Positions 1-9,145 of a DNA stretch of 64,000 bases are shown here, one piece after another. Position 1 is the stretch's first letter. The number at the start of each line of letters is the position of its first letter. This stretch comes from Cronobacter sakazakii (GTDB taxonomy: Bacteria; Pseudomonadota; Gammaproteobacteria; Enterobacterales; Enterobacteriaceae). The stretch is from NCBI RefSeq assembly GCF_000982825.1, contig NZ_CP011047.1, positions 1,860,001 to 1,924,000 of the forward strand, given 5' to 3'. Made by a program: the position numbers and the translations under genes. Below the pieces are notes generated by a model that ran no database searches, had not been told where the DNA came from, and saw only the letters and a list, made by a program, of their open reading frames with translations.

Positions 1-2666
1 CCGCTGCGCAACTGCTGTTCAATCAGCTGGCAGAGGTTTTTCAGACGCGGCACGCCGCTGTAGCCGCAGCTCCCGTGCAGTTTATGGATAAGATCGGTCA
101 GCCCTTCCGGGTTTTCACCGACCAGCTGTTCTTCCACGCGGTTGCGAACTTCCGGTAAAAACGCCAGCAGCATGTGCAGCATATCGCGCGCCAGATCGGG
201 TTTATTGGCGGCCTGTCGCAGGGCCAGACTCCAGTCGAGCGTGGCGTCAGCCTTCACCGCGGGGGGCGCTATCGCGGGTACACTTGCCACAACCGGCACG
301 GCGTAGCCGGGCTGATAACGCAGCAGCATGGCGCGCAGTTTCTCTTCTTCAATGGGTTTCGCCAGATAGTCGTTCATCCCGGCGCTGAGCAGCTTTTCCT
401 TCTGCCCCGACATGGCATGCGCCGTGACCGCGATAATCGGCGTATGCTGCTGTTGCGGCAGTTGGCGGATAAGCTCGCAGGCGTGAATGCCGTCCATATC
501 CGGCATCTGGATATCCATCAGAATAATGTCGAACGGCTGCAGCATGGCGCGCTCCACCGCCTGATGCCCGCTTTCGCACAGCACCACATGCTGAACCATA
601 TCTTCAAGCAGCGCGCCGATAAGCTTCAGGTTGGCCGGGTTATCGTCCACGGCCATCACCGTCATCGGCATCCGGCTTTGATCGCCTTCCGGCAGCTCAC
701 GGGCGTGAATGAGCCGGCAGTGCTCCAGCAACAGCGGCATTAATCGCGTGGCGGTCACTGGTTTCAGCAGGCAGGCGCTGGCCCCCTCTTTTTTCAGCAT
801 CTCAGCGTTAATTTGGGCGTGGCACGGCAGCGCGAGGATCAGGCAATCGGTGAACGTCGCCGCGCGGGCCAGCTGATCGTGGCGCATCGACAGCGGCTCG
901 CGATCCGTAACGGGCGCGGCGTACAGCAAAATGTCGTAATGCGCCTGCGGCAGTGACGCCAGATCGGGGCTGTAGACGACCGTCAGCGGCGTATTGGCCA
1001 GCAAATCGCGTGTGCTTTTCGCCGCGGCTTCGTTCTTCTCAACATACGCCAGGCGCATTCCCGCCAGCATATCGGTGGCGTGGCGGTCCACCAGCGCGTT
1101 CGGGTTGAGATCAAGGCTGATATGGAACCAGAACGTCGAGCCGCGATGCGGTTGGCTGTGGAAGGAGATATCGCCGCCCATTTCGTTCACCAGCTTCTGG
1201 GTGATCACCAGCCCAAGCCCGGTGCCGCCGTGGCGGCGTGAAATGCTGGCGTCGGCCTGGCGAAACGCCTGGAACAGACGCGACTGATCGCGCTCCGGAA
1301 TGCCGATGCCGGTATCGCGGATTTGCACCTCGATCTGCACCTTGTTGTTACTGATAGCGCGCTTCTCAACCACGATGTCAATATTGCCGTGGTCGGTAAA
1401 TTTAATCGCGTTACCCACCAGATTCGTAATCACCTGCTGAAGACGCAGCGGGTCGCCAATGACATTGTCCGGTACGTCGTGGCGCACGCTGATGGTCAGC
1501 TCCAGCCCTTTATCATGCGCGGAGTGCGCGAGCAGCGTGACCACTTCATCCAGCGTACTGCGCAGCGGGAACGGAATGCTCTCCAGCAGCAGTTTCCCGG
1601 CCTCAAGCTTCGAGAAATCCAGCACGTCATTGATAATGCTGAGCAGGTTATTCGCCGAGCGCTCGATGGTATTAAGATGATCGCGTTGGGTGGGCGTGAG
1701 GTCAGTTTTCAGCGTCAGGCGGGTAAAGCCAATCACGCCGTTCAGCGGCGTGCGCAGCTCGTGAGACATATTGGCAAGGAATTCAGACTTGATGCGCGCC
1801 GCTTCCTGGGCGCGTTTTTTCGCCAGATCCAGCTCGACGTTCTGAATTTCCATCTGCTCCAGCGTTTCACGAAGATCAGACGTTGCCTGGTCGATATTGT
1901 GCTGCATCTCTTCATGATAAGCGGCAAGCGACATCGCCATCGAGTTGATGCCGTTTTTCAGCATATCCAGCTCGCCCAGCATAAAGCCTTCCACGCGGCT
2001 GTCGAGCTGGCCGCGGCGAATGCGGTCGACGGTATTAACCATATTGCGGATAGGCGCGGTGACGTCGCGCATCAGACGCCAGGCGAACAGCACCGCGCAG
2101 GCCATGCAAATCAGCATCATCAGCAGCGAAATCGCGATCTCCTGGTACTGCTGCAGTCGCACTGATTTCAAATCAAGCTCCAGCGCGACATAGCCCAGCG
2201 GGTTAGTGCTGAGCTTGGCCTCAGAGATTTCAGACTCATCAGGAGAATAGCGCTCGGAGACCACGGGCGTGCGCAAAATCAGCATGTCGTCGCGGCGAGT
2301 CACGCTAAGCCCGGTCGGCATGGATGCGCCGTCAGGAAGCTGCAGTTCGGAAGGGTCAAGCTGATAATTGGAGATGACAAACAGCTTATTGTGCCGATCG
2401 TAAACCGAAATGGCGCGTACAATTTCTGAATGCCGACGATGCAGTACGCTGACCAGCTGGCGCACCGACTCCTTATTTTGCAGGCTCATGCCATATTCGC
2501 TGGCGACCGCGAGCGGCTCGATAATACTGGCACCGGCGTCTTCCAGCTGACGCTGCAAATCATGATAGCGGTGCACAACGAAAAAAACGCTGAGCAGCAG
2601 GCCGATGATAAAGGTGGGCGCCAGGATAAGAATCATCATCCGCGCCCGCAGGCTGTAGTTGGTCAT
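1..2666 (-). CDS. barA: Hybrid sensor histidine kinase BarA (3' end cut by window)
   Basis: Membrane-bound tripartite sensor kinase that phosphorylates UvrY and so drives the Csr small RNAs; its output target CsrA is encoded near 55.1 kb. Reading the minus strand from the ATG at 2666, the protein starts MTNYSLRARMM. It has an N-terminal membrane segment, a periplasmic sensor part, a second membrane segment and HAMP region, a HisKA box (SHELRTP), an ATPase domain with GTGLGL, a receiver domain with the phospho-acceptor Asp in LMDIQMPDMDG, and an Hpt domain with the His in KLHGSCGYSG close to the window start. About 888 codons are present against 918 in E. coli, so only some 30 C-terminal residues are missing. 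It is divergent from rlmD with a 57-base gap. Recognition is by close similarity to E. coli BarA. Confidence 0.96.
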   Translation of the reverse strand, partial: MTNYSLRARMMILILAPTFIIGLLLSVFFVVHRYHDLQRQLEDAGASIIEPLAVASEYGMSLQNKESVRQLVSVLHRRHSEIVRAISVYDRHNKLFVISNYQLDPSELQLPDGASMPTGLSVTRRDDMLILRTPVVSERYSPDESEISEAKLSTNPLGYVALELDLKSVRLQQYQEIAISLLMMLICMACAVLFAWRLMRDVTAPIRNMVNTVDRIRRGQLDSRVEGFMLGELDMLKNGINSMAMSLAAYHEEMQHNIDQATSDLRETLEQMEIQNVELDLAKKRAQEAARIKSEFLANMSHELRTPLNGVIGFTRLTLKTDLTPTQRDHLNTIERSANNLLSIINDVLDFSKLEAGKLLLESIPFPLRSTLDEVVTLLAHSAHDKGLELTISVRHDVPDNVIGDPLRLQQVITNLVGNAIKFTDHGNIDIVVEKRAISNNKVQIEVQIRDTGIGIPERDQSRLFQAFRQADASISRRHGGTGLGLVITQKLVNEMGGDISFHSQPHRGSTFWFHISLDLNPNALVDRHATDMLAGMRLAYVEKNEAAAKSTRDLLANTPLTVVYSPDLASLPQAHYDILLYAAPVTDREPLSMRHDQLARAATFTDCLILALPCHAQINAEMLKKEGASACLLKPVTATRLMPLLLEHCRLIHARELPEGDQSRMPMTVMAVDDNPANLKLIGALLEDMVQHVVLCESGHQAVERAMLQPFDIILMDIQMPDMDGIHACELIRQLPQQQHTPIIAVTAHAMSGQKEKLLSAGMNDYLAKPIEEEKLRAMLLRYQPGYAVPVVASVPAIAPPAVKADATLDWSLALRQAANKPDLARDMLHMLLAFLPEVRNRVEEQLVGENPEGLTDLIHKLHGSCGYSGVPRLKNLCQLIEQQLRS

Positions 2667-2723
2667 GGGGTTCCGTTATGGGACAATCAGCGACATTCAG
2701 TTTATGTGAGAAATTTCCTGGCG

Positions 2724-4022
2724 ATGGCGCAATTCTACTCTGCAAAGCGACGCGTGACGACGCGTGAAATCATAACCGTGACGGCCGACGGCCTCGATGC
2801 CTTCGGGCAGGGCGTGGCGCGCCACCACGGTAAGGCGTTGTTCATCGCCGGTCTACTGCCAGGCGAGCGCGCGGAAGTGGTGCTCAGCGAAGATAAAAAA
2901 CAGTTCGCCCGCGGCGACGTGAAAAAGCGGCTTTCAGAAAGCCCCGAGCGCGAGACGCCGCGGTGTCCGCATTTTGGCGTATGCGGCGGCTGCCAGCAAC
3001 AGCACGCCAGCGTGGCGCTACAGCAGCGCAGCAAGGCGCAGGCGCTGAGCCGCATGATGAAGCGCGAGGTCGATGAGGTCATCAGCGGGCCTGCGTGGGG
3101 CTACCGCCGCCGGGCGCGTCTGAGCTTGAATTTCATGCCGCGCAAACCAGGCTTACAGATGGGTTTTCGCAAGGCGGGCTCAAACGATCTGGTGGATGTG
3201 CATCGCTGCCCTGTGCTTGTGCCCCGTCTTGAGGCGTTGCTGCCGAAACTTCGCGACTGCCTGAGCAGCCTTGATGGCGTTCGTCATCTTGGCCATATCG
3301 AACTGGTAGATGTTACCAGCGGTCCGCTGATGGTCTTGCGTCATCTCAAGCCGCTAAGCGCCGCCGATCGCGAAAAACTGGAATGCTTTTCGCATTCCGA
3401 AGGCGTGGCGCTGTACCTTGCGCCACAGAGCGATACCCTTGAGCACCTTAATGGCGAGATGCCGTGGTATGAATCCGACGGCCTGCGGCTTACCTTCAGC
3501 CCGCGCGATTTTATTCAGGTCAACGATGCTGTAAATCAGCAGATGGTGGCCCGCGCGCTGGAATGGCTGGAGATTCAGCCCGGCGAGCGGGTGCTGGATC
3601 TCTTCTGCGGCATGGGTAACTTTACGCTGCCGCTGGCCCGGCGCGCGGAAAGCGTGGTGGGCGTTGAGGGCGTTGGGGCGCTGGTGGAGAAAGGCGACTA
3701 TAATGCCGGTCTTAACGCGTTGAAAAATGTCACTTTCTTTCAGCATAACCTGGAAGAAGACGTCACCCGCCAGCCGTGGGCGCAGCAAGGGTTCGACAAA
3801 GTGCTGCTCGATCCCGCGCGTGCGGGCGCGGCGGGCGTGATGCAACATATTGTGAAATTAAAACCGCGTCGGGTGGTCTATGTCTCCTGTAACCCTGCCA
3901 CGCTGATGCGTGACAGTGAGACGCTGCTCGCGGCGGGCTATCGCACGGTACGGCTGGCGATGCTGGATATGTTTCCACACACTGGCCATCTGGAATCGAT
4001 GGCGTTATTTGAAAGAGATTAA
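2724..4022 (+). CDS. rlmD: 23S rRNA (uracil-1939-C5)-methyltransferase RlmD
   Basis: SAM-dependent methylase that makes m5U1939 in 23S rRNA. The reading frame is open further upstream, but the ATG at 2724 (MAQFYSAKRR) matches the family start and gives 432 residues, against 433 in E. coli. A TRAM RNA-binding domain (about residues 10-68) is followed by the iron-sulfur cysteines in CPHFGVCGGC, then the Rossmann methylase domain with LDLFCGMGNFTLP and the catalytic cysteine in VSCNPATL near the C terminus. It is divergent from barA and is followed 51 bases later by relA, the conserved enterobacterial order. Confidence 0.97.
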   Translation: MAQFYSAKRRVTTREIITVTADGLDAFGQGVARHHGKALFIAGLLPGERAEVVLSEDKKQFARGDVKKRLSESPERETPRCPHFGVCGGCQQQHASVALQQRSKAQALSRMMKREVDEVISGPAWGYRRRARLSLNFMPRKPGLQMGFRKAGSNDLVDVHRCPVLVPRLEALLPKLRDCLSSLDGVRHLGHIELVDVTSGPLMVLRHLKPLSAADREKLECFSHSEGVALYLAPQSDTLEHLNGEMPWYESDGLRLTFSPRDFIQVNDAVNQQMVARALEWLEIQPGERVLDLFCGMGNFTLPLARRAESVVGVEGVGALVEKGDYNAGLNALKNVTFFQHNLEEDVTRQPWAQQGFDKVLLDPARAGAAGVMQHIVKLKPRRVVYVSCNPATLMRDSETLLAAGYRTVRLAMLDMFPHTGHLESMALFERD

Positions 4023-4073
4023 GTAGTCAGGCCACCGCGCGGTGCGGGCAGGCTGTCCCGAAAGGAGAGGACG

Positions 4074-6308
4074 ATGGTTGCGGTAAGAAGTGCACATCTT
4101 AATAAAGCTGGCGAATTTGACCATGAAAAATGGGTGGCGAGCCTCGGCATCGCCAGTCAGCCGTCGTGTGAACGCTTAACCGAAACCTGGCGCTATTGCG
4201 AGCAGCAGACTCAGGGCCATCCTCAGGCGGATCTTCTGCTCTGGCGCGGTGTGGAGATGGTCGAAATCCTCACCACGCTCAGTATGGATATCGATACGCT
4301 GCGCGCCGCGCTGCTCTTCCCGCTGGTGGATGGCGGCGTGGTTAGCGAAGAGGTGCTCAAAGAGAGCGTGGGTAAATCCGTTGTCGGGTTAATCCACGGC
4401 GTGCGCGATATGGCCGCCATTCGCCAGCTTAAAGCCACGCATCACGACTCTGTCTCTTCTGAACAGGTCGATAACGTGCGCCGCATGCTGCTGGCAATGG
4501 TCGATGATTTCCGCTGCGTGGTGATAAAACTTGCGGAGCGCATCGCGCACCTGCGCGAAGTGAAAGACGCGCCGGAAGATGAACGCGTACTGGCGGCGAA
4601 AGAGTGCACCAACATCTATGCGCCGCTGGCGAACCGTCTTGGCATCGGCCAGCTCAAGTGGGAGCTGGAAGATTTCTGCTTCCGCTATCTGCACCCCGAA
4701 GAATACAAGCGCATCGCAAAGCTGCTGCATGAGCGACGCATCGACCGCGAGCACTATATTGACGAGTTTGTGACGCATCTGCGCACCGCCATGAAAGAAG
4801 AGGGCGTTAAGGCAGAGGTTTACGGGCGTCCGAAACATATCTACAGCATCTGGCGCAAGATGCAGAAAAAGCATCTGGCGTTTGATGAACTCTTCGACGT
4901 GCGCGCCGTGCGCATTGTCGCGGAACGCCTTCAGGACTGCTACGCCGCGCTCGGGATAGTTCACACGCACTATCGCCACCTGCCGGATGAGTTCGATGAT
5001 TATGTCGCCAACCCGAAACCCAACGGCTACCAGTCCATTCATACCGTGGTGCTAGGCCCTGGCGGCAAAACCGTGGAAATTCAGATCCGCACCAAACAGA
5101 TGCACGAAGACGCTGAACTCGGCGTGGCGGCGCACTGGAAGTACAAAGAAGGCGCGGCAAGCGGCGTGCGTAACGGTCACGAAGACCGTATCGCCTGGCT
5201 GCGTAAACTCATCGCCTGGCAGGAAGAGATGGCTGATTCCGGCGAGATGCTCGATGAGCTGCGAAGCCAGGTGTTTGACGACCGCGTTTACGTGTTTACC
5301 CCGAAAGGCGATGTCGTCGATCTGCCCGCAGGCTCCACGCCGCTTGATTTTGCCTATCACATTCACAGCGATGTCGGGCACCGGTGCATCGGCGCGAAAA
5401 TCGGCGGCAGGATCGTGCCGTTTACTTACCAGCTGCAAATGGGCGATCAGATTGAAATCATCACCCAGAAGCAGCCAAACCCAAGCCGCGACTGGCTGAA
5501 CCCGAACCTCGGCTACGTTGGCACCAGCCGCGCGCGCGCGAAAATTCACGCCTGGTTCCGCAAACAGGATCGCGATAAAAACATCATCGCTGGTCGCCAG
5601 ATCCTCGACGACGAGCTGGCGCATCTCGGCATCAGCCTGAAAGAGGCCGAAAAACACCTGTTGCCGCGCTACAACTTCAATGAAGTCGATGAGCTGCTGG
5701 CGGCGATTGGCGGCGGCGATATTCGCCTTAACCAGATGGTGAATTTCCTCCAGGCGCAGTTCAACAAGCCCAGCGCGGAAGAGCAGGACGCCGCAGCGCT
5801 GCGCCAGTTGCAGCAAAAAACCTATACGCCGCAGGGGAGAAACACACGAGATAATGGCCGCGTTGTCGTCGAAGGCGTGGGTAATCTGATGCACCATATC
5901 GCCCGCTGCTGCCAGCCGATCCCTGGCGACGATATTGTCGGCTTTATCACCCAGGGGCGCGGGATTTCCATCCACCGCGCCGACTGCGATCAGCTGGCGG
6001 AGCTTCAGTCGCATGCGCCGGAGCGTATCGTTGACGCCGTCTGGGGCGAAAGCTATTCAGCAGGCTATTCGCTCATTGTGCGCGTAACGGCGAACGACCG
6101 CAGTGGCCTTTTGCGTGATATCACGACGATCCTCGCTAACGAAAAGGTCAATGTGCTTGGCGTCACCAGCCGCAGCGATACCCGTCAGCAGCTGGCGACC
6201 ATCGATATGGAAATCGAAATCTATAACCTCCAGGTTCTCGGGCGCGTGCTGGGTAAGCTCAACCAGGTGCCTGATGTCATTGATGCGCGCCGCCTGCATG
6301 GCGGCTGA
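4074..6308 (+). CDS. relA: GTP pyrophosphokinase RelA, (p)ppGpp synthetase I
   Basis: Ribosome-associated enzyme that transfers pyrophosphate from ATP to GDP/GTP when uncharged tRNA enters the A site, giving the stringent response. The 744-residue length equals E. coli RelA. Order of domains: an inactive HD-like hydrolase domain (the first ~200 residues lack a proper HD pair), the synthetase domain with the RelA-type acidic motif FDELFDVRAVRI and the YQSIHT segment, TGS (about 405-465), a zinc-finger region with ARCCQPIPGDDI, and a C-terminal ACT domain. A strong Shine-Dalgarno (GGAGAGG) precedes the ATG at 4074. A hairpin follows, then mazG; the mazEF pair seen here in E. coli is absent. Confidence 0.98.
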   Translation: MVAVRSAHLNKAGEFDHEKWVASLGIASQPSCERLTETWRYCEQQTQGHPQADLLLWRGVEMVEILTTLSMDIDTLRAALLFPLVDGGVVSEEVLKESVGKSVVGLIHGVRDMAAIRQLKATHHDSVSSEQVDNVRRMLLAMVDDFRCVVIKLAERIAHLREVKDAPEDERVLAAKECTNIYAPLANRLGIGQLKWELEDFCFRYLHPEEYKRIAKLLHERRIDREHYIDEFVTHLRTAMKEEGVKAEVYGRPKHIYSIWRKMQKKHLAFDELFDVRAVRIVAERLQDCYAALGIVHTHYRHLPDEFDDYVANPKPNGYQSIHTVVLGPGGKTVEIQIRTKQMHEDAELGVAAHWKYKEGAASGVRNGHEDRIAWLRKLIAWQEEMADSGEMLDELRSQVFDDRVYVFTPKGDVVDLPAGSTPLDFAYHIHSDVGHRCIGAKIGGRIVPFTYQLQMGDQIEIITQKQPNPSRDWLNPNLGYVGTSRARAKIHAWFRKQDRDKNIIAGRQILDDELAHLGISLKEAEKHLLPRYNFNEVDELLAAIGGGDIRLNQMVNFLQAQFNKPSAEEQDAAALRQLQQKTYTPQGRNTRDNGRVVVEGVGNLMHHIARCCQPIPGDDIVGFITQGRGISIHRADCDQLAELQSHAPERIVDAVWGESYSAGYSLIVRVTANDRSGLLRDITTILANEKVNVLGVTSRSDTRQQLATIDMEIEIYNLQVLGRVLGKLNQVPDVIDARRLHGG

Positions 6309-6313
6309 CGCGC

Positions 6314-6349
6314 GGCGGCGCAGTCGGTAACGGCGTCGCCGCCTTTTAT
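6314..6349 (+). terminator. Hairpin with T-run after relA
   Basis: Inverted repeat GGCGGCG (6314-6320) / CGCCGCC (6337-6343) followed by TTTTA, eight bases past the relA stop. It may terminate or attenuate transcription ahead of mazG. This is judged by eye, with no folding energy computed. Confidence 0.55.
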
Positions 6350-6408
6350 TTTTCCTCCAGCTTGAGGCGCGTGGCGATATCGCCACGCCTGTTTTATAAG
6401 GATTTTCC

Positions 6409-7200
6409 ATGACTCAAATCGACCGCCTGCTCGGCATTATGAAGCGTCTGCGCGACCCGCAAACCGGCTGCCCGTGGGATAAAGAGCAAACCTTCGCGAC
6501 CATCGCTCCATATACCCTTGAAGAAACCTACGAAGTGCTTGATGCCATTGCGCGTGAGGATTTCGACGACCTGCGCGGCGAACTGGGTGACCTGCTGTTC
6601 CAGGTGGTGTTTTACGCCCAGATGGCGCAGGAAGAGGGGCGTTTTAATTTCAACGACATTTGCGCCGCCATCAGCGATAAGCTTGAGCGCCGCCATCCGC
6701 ATATCTTTGGCGACGCGGATTTCGGCAACAGCGCCGAGGTGCTGGCCAACTGGGAGAAAACCAAGAGCGCCGAGCGCGCTGAAAAAGCGCAGCACTCGGC
6801 GCTGGACGATATTCCGGAAAGCCTGCCTGCGCTAATGCGCGCGCAGAAAATCCAGAAGCGCTGTTCGGCGGTCGGCTTTGACTGGACGTCGCTTGGGCCG
6901 GTGGTCGACAAAGTGCATGAAGAGATAGACGAAGTGATGCACGAAGCGCAGCAGGCGGTTATCGACGAGGCGAAACTCGAAGAAGAGATCGGCGATTTGC
7001 TGTTCGCGACCGTCAATCTTTCCCGCCATCTGGGGGCGAAAGCGGAGACCGCGCTGCAAAAAGCGAACCGCAAGTTTGAGCGTCGGTTCCGTCAGGTTGA
7101 GGCGATTATTCGCGCACAGGGCCTGGAAATGGAGCAGGCGAGCCTCGATCAAATGGAAGCGGCCTGGCAACGTGTTAAACGCCAGGAAATTGATAGTTAA
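6409..7200 (+). CDS. mazG: Nucleoside triphosphate pyrophosphohydrolase MazG
   Basis: All-alpha NTP pyrophosphatase that hydrolyses canonical and abnormal dNTPs/NTPs to monophosphates and is linked to cell survival on starvation. It has 263 residues, as in E. coli. Two MazG repeats are visible, each with the metal-binding acidic cluster: EELGDLLFQ-type (written GELGDLLFQ, about residue 60) in the first and EEIGDLLFA (about 193) in the second. The N terminus (TQIDRLLGIMKRLRDP) and the CPWD motif are family hallmarks. It lies 100 bases after relA; because mazE and mazF are missing, mazG follows relA directly. Confidence 0.96.
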   Translation: MTQIDRLLGIMKRLRDPQTGCPWDKEQTFATIAPYTLEETYEVLDAIAREDFDDLRGELGDLLFQVVFYAQMAQEEGRFNFNDICAAISDKLERRHPHIFGDADFGNSAEVLANWEKTKSAERAEKAQHSALDDIPESLPALMRAQKIQKRCSAVGFDWTSLGPVVDKVHEEIDEVMHEAQQAVIDEAKLEEEIGDLLFATVNLSRHLGAKAETALQKANRKFERRFRQVEAIIRAQGLEMEQASLDQMEAAWQRVKRQEIDS

Positions 7201-7211
7201 CGTTTTTTCGC

Positions 7212-7255
7212 ATCAAGCGCCTGTTGTTAACACTTATTTCAAACAAGCGCTTGAT
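7212..7255. repeat. Long imperfect inverted repeat between mazG and pyrG
   Basis: ATCAAGCGCCTGTTG (7212-7226) pairs with CAAACAAGCGCTTGAT (7240-7255), about 14 matching positions with one internal mismatch. No T-run follows on the + strand, so it is not a standard intrinsic terminator. It could be an RNA hairpin at the mazG 3' end or a protein-binding site. No function is assigned. Confidence 0.5.
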
Positions 7256-7342
7256 TTGCGTCAAAAACATTTCTGAGAAAAGGGCTATTTTCTTCCGGCT
7301 TGGGTCTGGCGAGGCCGGCGGATATTCGTGCAGAATGAAAGT

Positions 7343-7371
7343 TTGTGAGCCCCGTCCTGTTCGGGTATACT
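7343..7371 (+). promoter_or_regulatory. Probable sigma-70 promoter of pyrG
   Basis: TTGTGA (7343-7348), a 17-base spacer, and TATACT (7366-7371), 55 bases before the pyrG ATG. The region after it is pyrimidine rich. Enterobacterial pyrG is known to respond to CTP through reiterative initiation in some species; that mechanism is not demonstrated here. Confidence 0.5.
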
Positions 7372-7425
7372 ACTTTCCCGTCCTGGTTATTCCATCGTCT
7401 TTAAACCTAACTTCTCAGGTTCAGC

Positions 7426-9063
7426 ATGACAACGAACTATATTTTTGTGACCGGCGGGGTCGTTTCCTCTCTGGGTAAAGGCATTGCCGCAGCCTCCCTC
7501 GCAGCCATTCTTGAAGCCCGTGGCCTTAACGTGACCATCATGAAACTGGATCCGTATATCAACGTCGATCCTGGCACCATGAGTCCAATCCAGCACGGGG
7601 AAGTGTTCGTTACTGAAGACGGCGCTGAAACCGATCTGGACCTGGGGCACTATGAGCGTTTTATCCGCACCCGCATGACGCGCCGCAACAACTTCACGAC
7701 AGGCCGTATCTACTCTGAAGTTCTGCGCAAAGAGCGCCGTGGCGACTATCTGGGCGCCACCGTTCAGGTTATTCCGCACATCACCAACGCTATCAAAGAA
7801 CGCATTCTTGCGGGCGGCGAAGGCCATGACGTGGTACTGGTCGAAATCGGCGGCACCGTAGGTGATATCGAATCCCTGCCGTTCCTTGAAGCCATTCGTC
7901 AGATGGCGGTTGAAGTGGGTCGCGAACACACGATGTTCATGCACCTGACGCTGGTGCCATACATGGCGGCGGCAGGTGAGGTGAAAACCAAACCGACCCA
8001 GCACTCCGTTAAAGAACTGCTGTCTATCGGTATTCAGCCGGATGTGCTGATTTGCCGTTCCGATCGCGCGGTTCCGGCTAACGAACGCGCCAAAATCGCT
8101 TTGTTCTGTAACGTTCCGGAAAAAGCGGTCATTTCTCTGAAAGACGTCGATTCCATTTATAAAATTCCGGGCCTGTTGAAATCGCAGGGGCTGGACGATT
8201 ATATTTGTAAACGATTCAGCCTGAACTGCCCGGAAGCTAACCTGTCTGAATGGGAACAGGTTATTTATGAAGAGGCGAATCCGGCGGGCGAAGTCACTAT
8301 CGGTATGGTCGGCAAATACATTGAACTGCCGGACGCCTATAAATCGGTTATCGAGGCGCTGAAACACGGTGGCCTGAAGAACCGCGTGACCGTCAATATC
8401 AAGCTTATCGATTCGCAGGACGTAGAAACCCGCGGCGAAGAACTGCTGAAAGGTCTGGATGCGATCCTTATCCCTGGCGGCTTCGGTTATCGCGGCGTGG
8501 AAGGCAAAATCGCCACCGCGCGCTACGCCCGTGAAAACAACATTCCTTACCTCGGCATCTGCCTCGGTATGCAGGTTGCGATGATTGAATATGCACGCAA
8601 TGTTGCGGGCATGGAGAACGCCAACTCCACCGAATTTGTGCCAGACTGTAAGTACCCTGTCGTGGCGCTCATCACCGAGTGGCGTGATGAAAACGGTAAT
8701 GTCGAGACGCGTAGTGAAAAGAGCGATCTCGGCGGGACGATGCGTCTGGGCGCGCAGCAGTGCCAGTTGTCCGATGACAGCCTGGTGCGCAAGCTGTACG
8801 GCGAGCCAGTGATTACAGAACGTCACCGTCACCGTTATGAAGTCAACAACATGTTGTTGAAACCGATTGAAGCAGCTGGCCTGCGCGTTGCGGGCCGTTC
8901 CGGAGATGATCAGTTGGTCGAGATCATCGAAGTGCCGAATCATCCGTGGTTTGTCGCTTGTCAGTTCCACCCGGAATTTACTTCCACACCGCGCGACGGG
9001 CATCCGCTGTTTGCAGGCTTCGTAAAAGCCGCCAGCGAGTACCAGAAACGCCAGGCGAAGTAA
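7426..9063 (+). CDS. pyrG: CTP synthase
   Basis: Converts UTP, ATP and glutamine to CTP, the last step of de novo pyrimidine nucleotide synthesis. 545 residues, full length. The N-terminal amidoligase domain begins TTNYIFVTGGVVSSLGKG with its P-loop, followed by KLDPYINVDPGTM. The C-terminal class I glutaminase carries the nucleophile Cys in LGICLGMQVA and the His/Glu pair in QFHPEFTS. The ATG at 7426 has an adjacent purine-rich ribosome site (CTCAGGTTCAGC). It lies directly upstream of eno, the standard pyrG-eno pair. Confidence 0.98.
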   Translation: MTTNYIFVTGGVVSSLGKGIAAASLAAILEARGLNVTIMKLDPYINVDPGTMSPIQHGEVFVTEDGAETDLDLGHYERFIRTRMTRRNNFTTGRIYSEVLRKERRGDYLGATVQVIPHITNAIKERILAGGEGHDVVLVEIGGTVGDIESLPFLEAIRQMAVEVGREHTMFMHLTLVPYMAAAGEVKTKPTQHSVKELLSIGIQPDVLICRSDRAVPANERAKIALFCNVPEKAVISLKDVDSIYKIPGLLKSQGLDDYICKRFSLNCPEANLSEWEQVIYEEANPAGEVTIGMVGKYIELPDAYKSVIEALKHGGLKNRVTVNIKLIDSQDVETRGEELLKGLDAILIPGGFGYRGVEGKIATARYARENNIPYLGICLGMQVAMIEYARNVAGMENANSTEFVPDCKYPVVALITEWRDENGNVETRSEKSDLGGTMRLGAQQCQLSDDSLVRKLYGEPVITERHRHRYEVNNMLLKPIEAAGLRVAGRSGDDQLVEIIEVPNHPWFVACQFHPEFTSTPRDGHPLFAGFVKAASEYQKRQAK

Positions 9064-9078
9064 GCAGAGTTAAAACGG

Positions 9079-9110
9079 CAACGCGCGACGATTTCGCGCG
9101 TTGTTTGTCT
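9079..9110 (+). terminator. Hairpin between pyrG and eno
   Basis: CAACGCGCGA (9079-9088) and TCGCGCGTTG (9094-9103) form a GC-rich stem with a 5-base loop, followed by the weak U-tract TTTGTCT. It may act as partial terminator or mRNA stabiliser within the pyrG-eno transcript. Confidence 0.5.
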
Positions 9111-9145
9111 GGAGTTTTAGTTTAACTTGTACTGAGGAAAATCTA

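Noticed and set aside
2430..2723. Upstream extension of the rlmD frame by 98 codons
   Set aside because: It lies inside the divergent barA gene and does not look like any RlmD N terminus; the ATG at 2724 fits exactly.
7387..9003. 538-codon open frame on the minus strand opposite pyrG
   Set aside because: A shadow of the strongly biased pyrG frame: His/Arg/Phe-rich, no domain pattern, no ribosome site; pyrG is certain.
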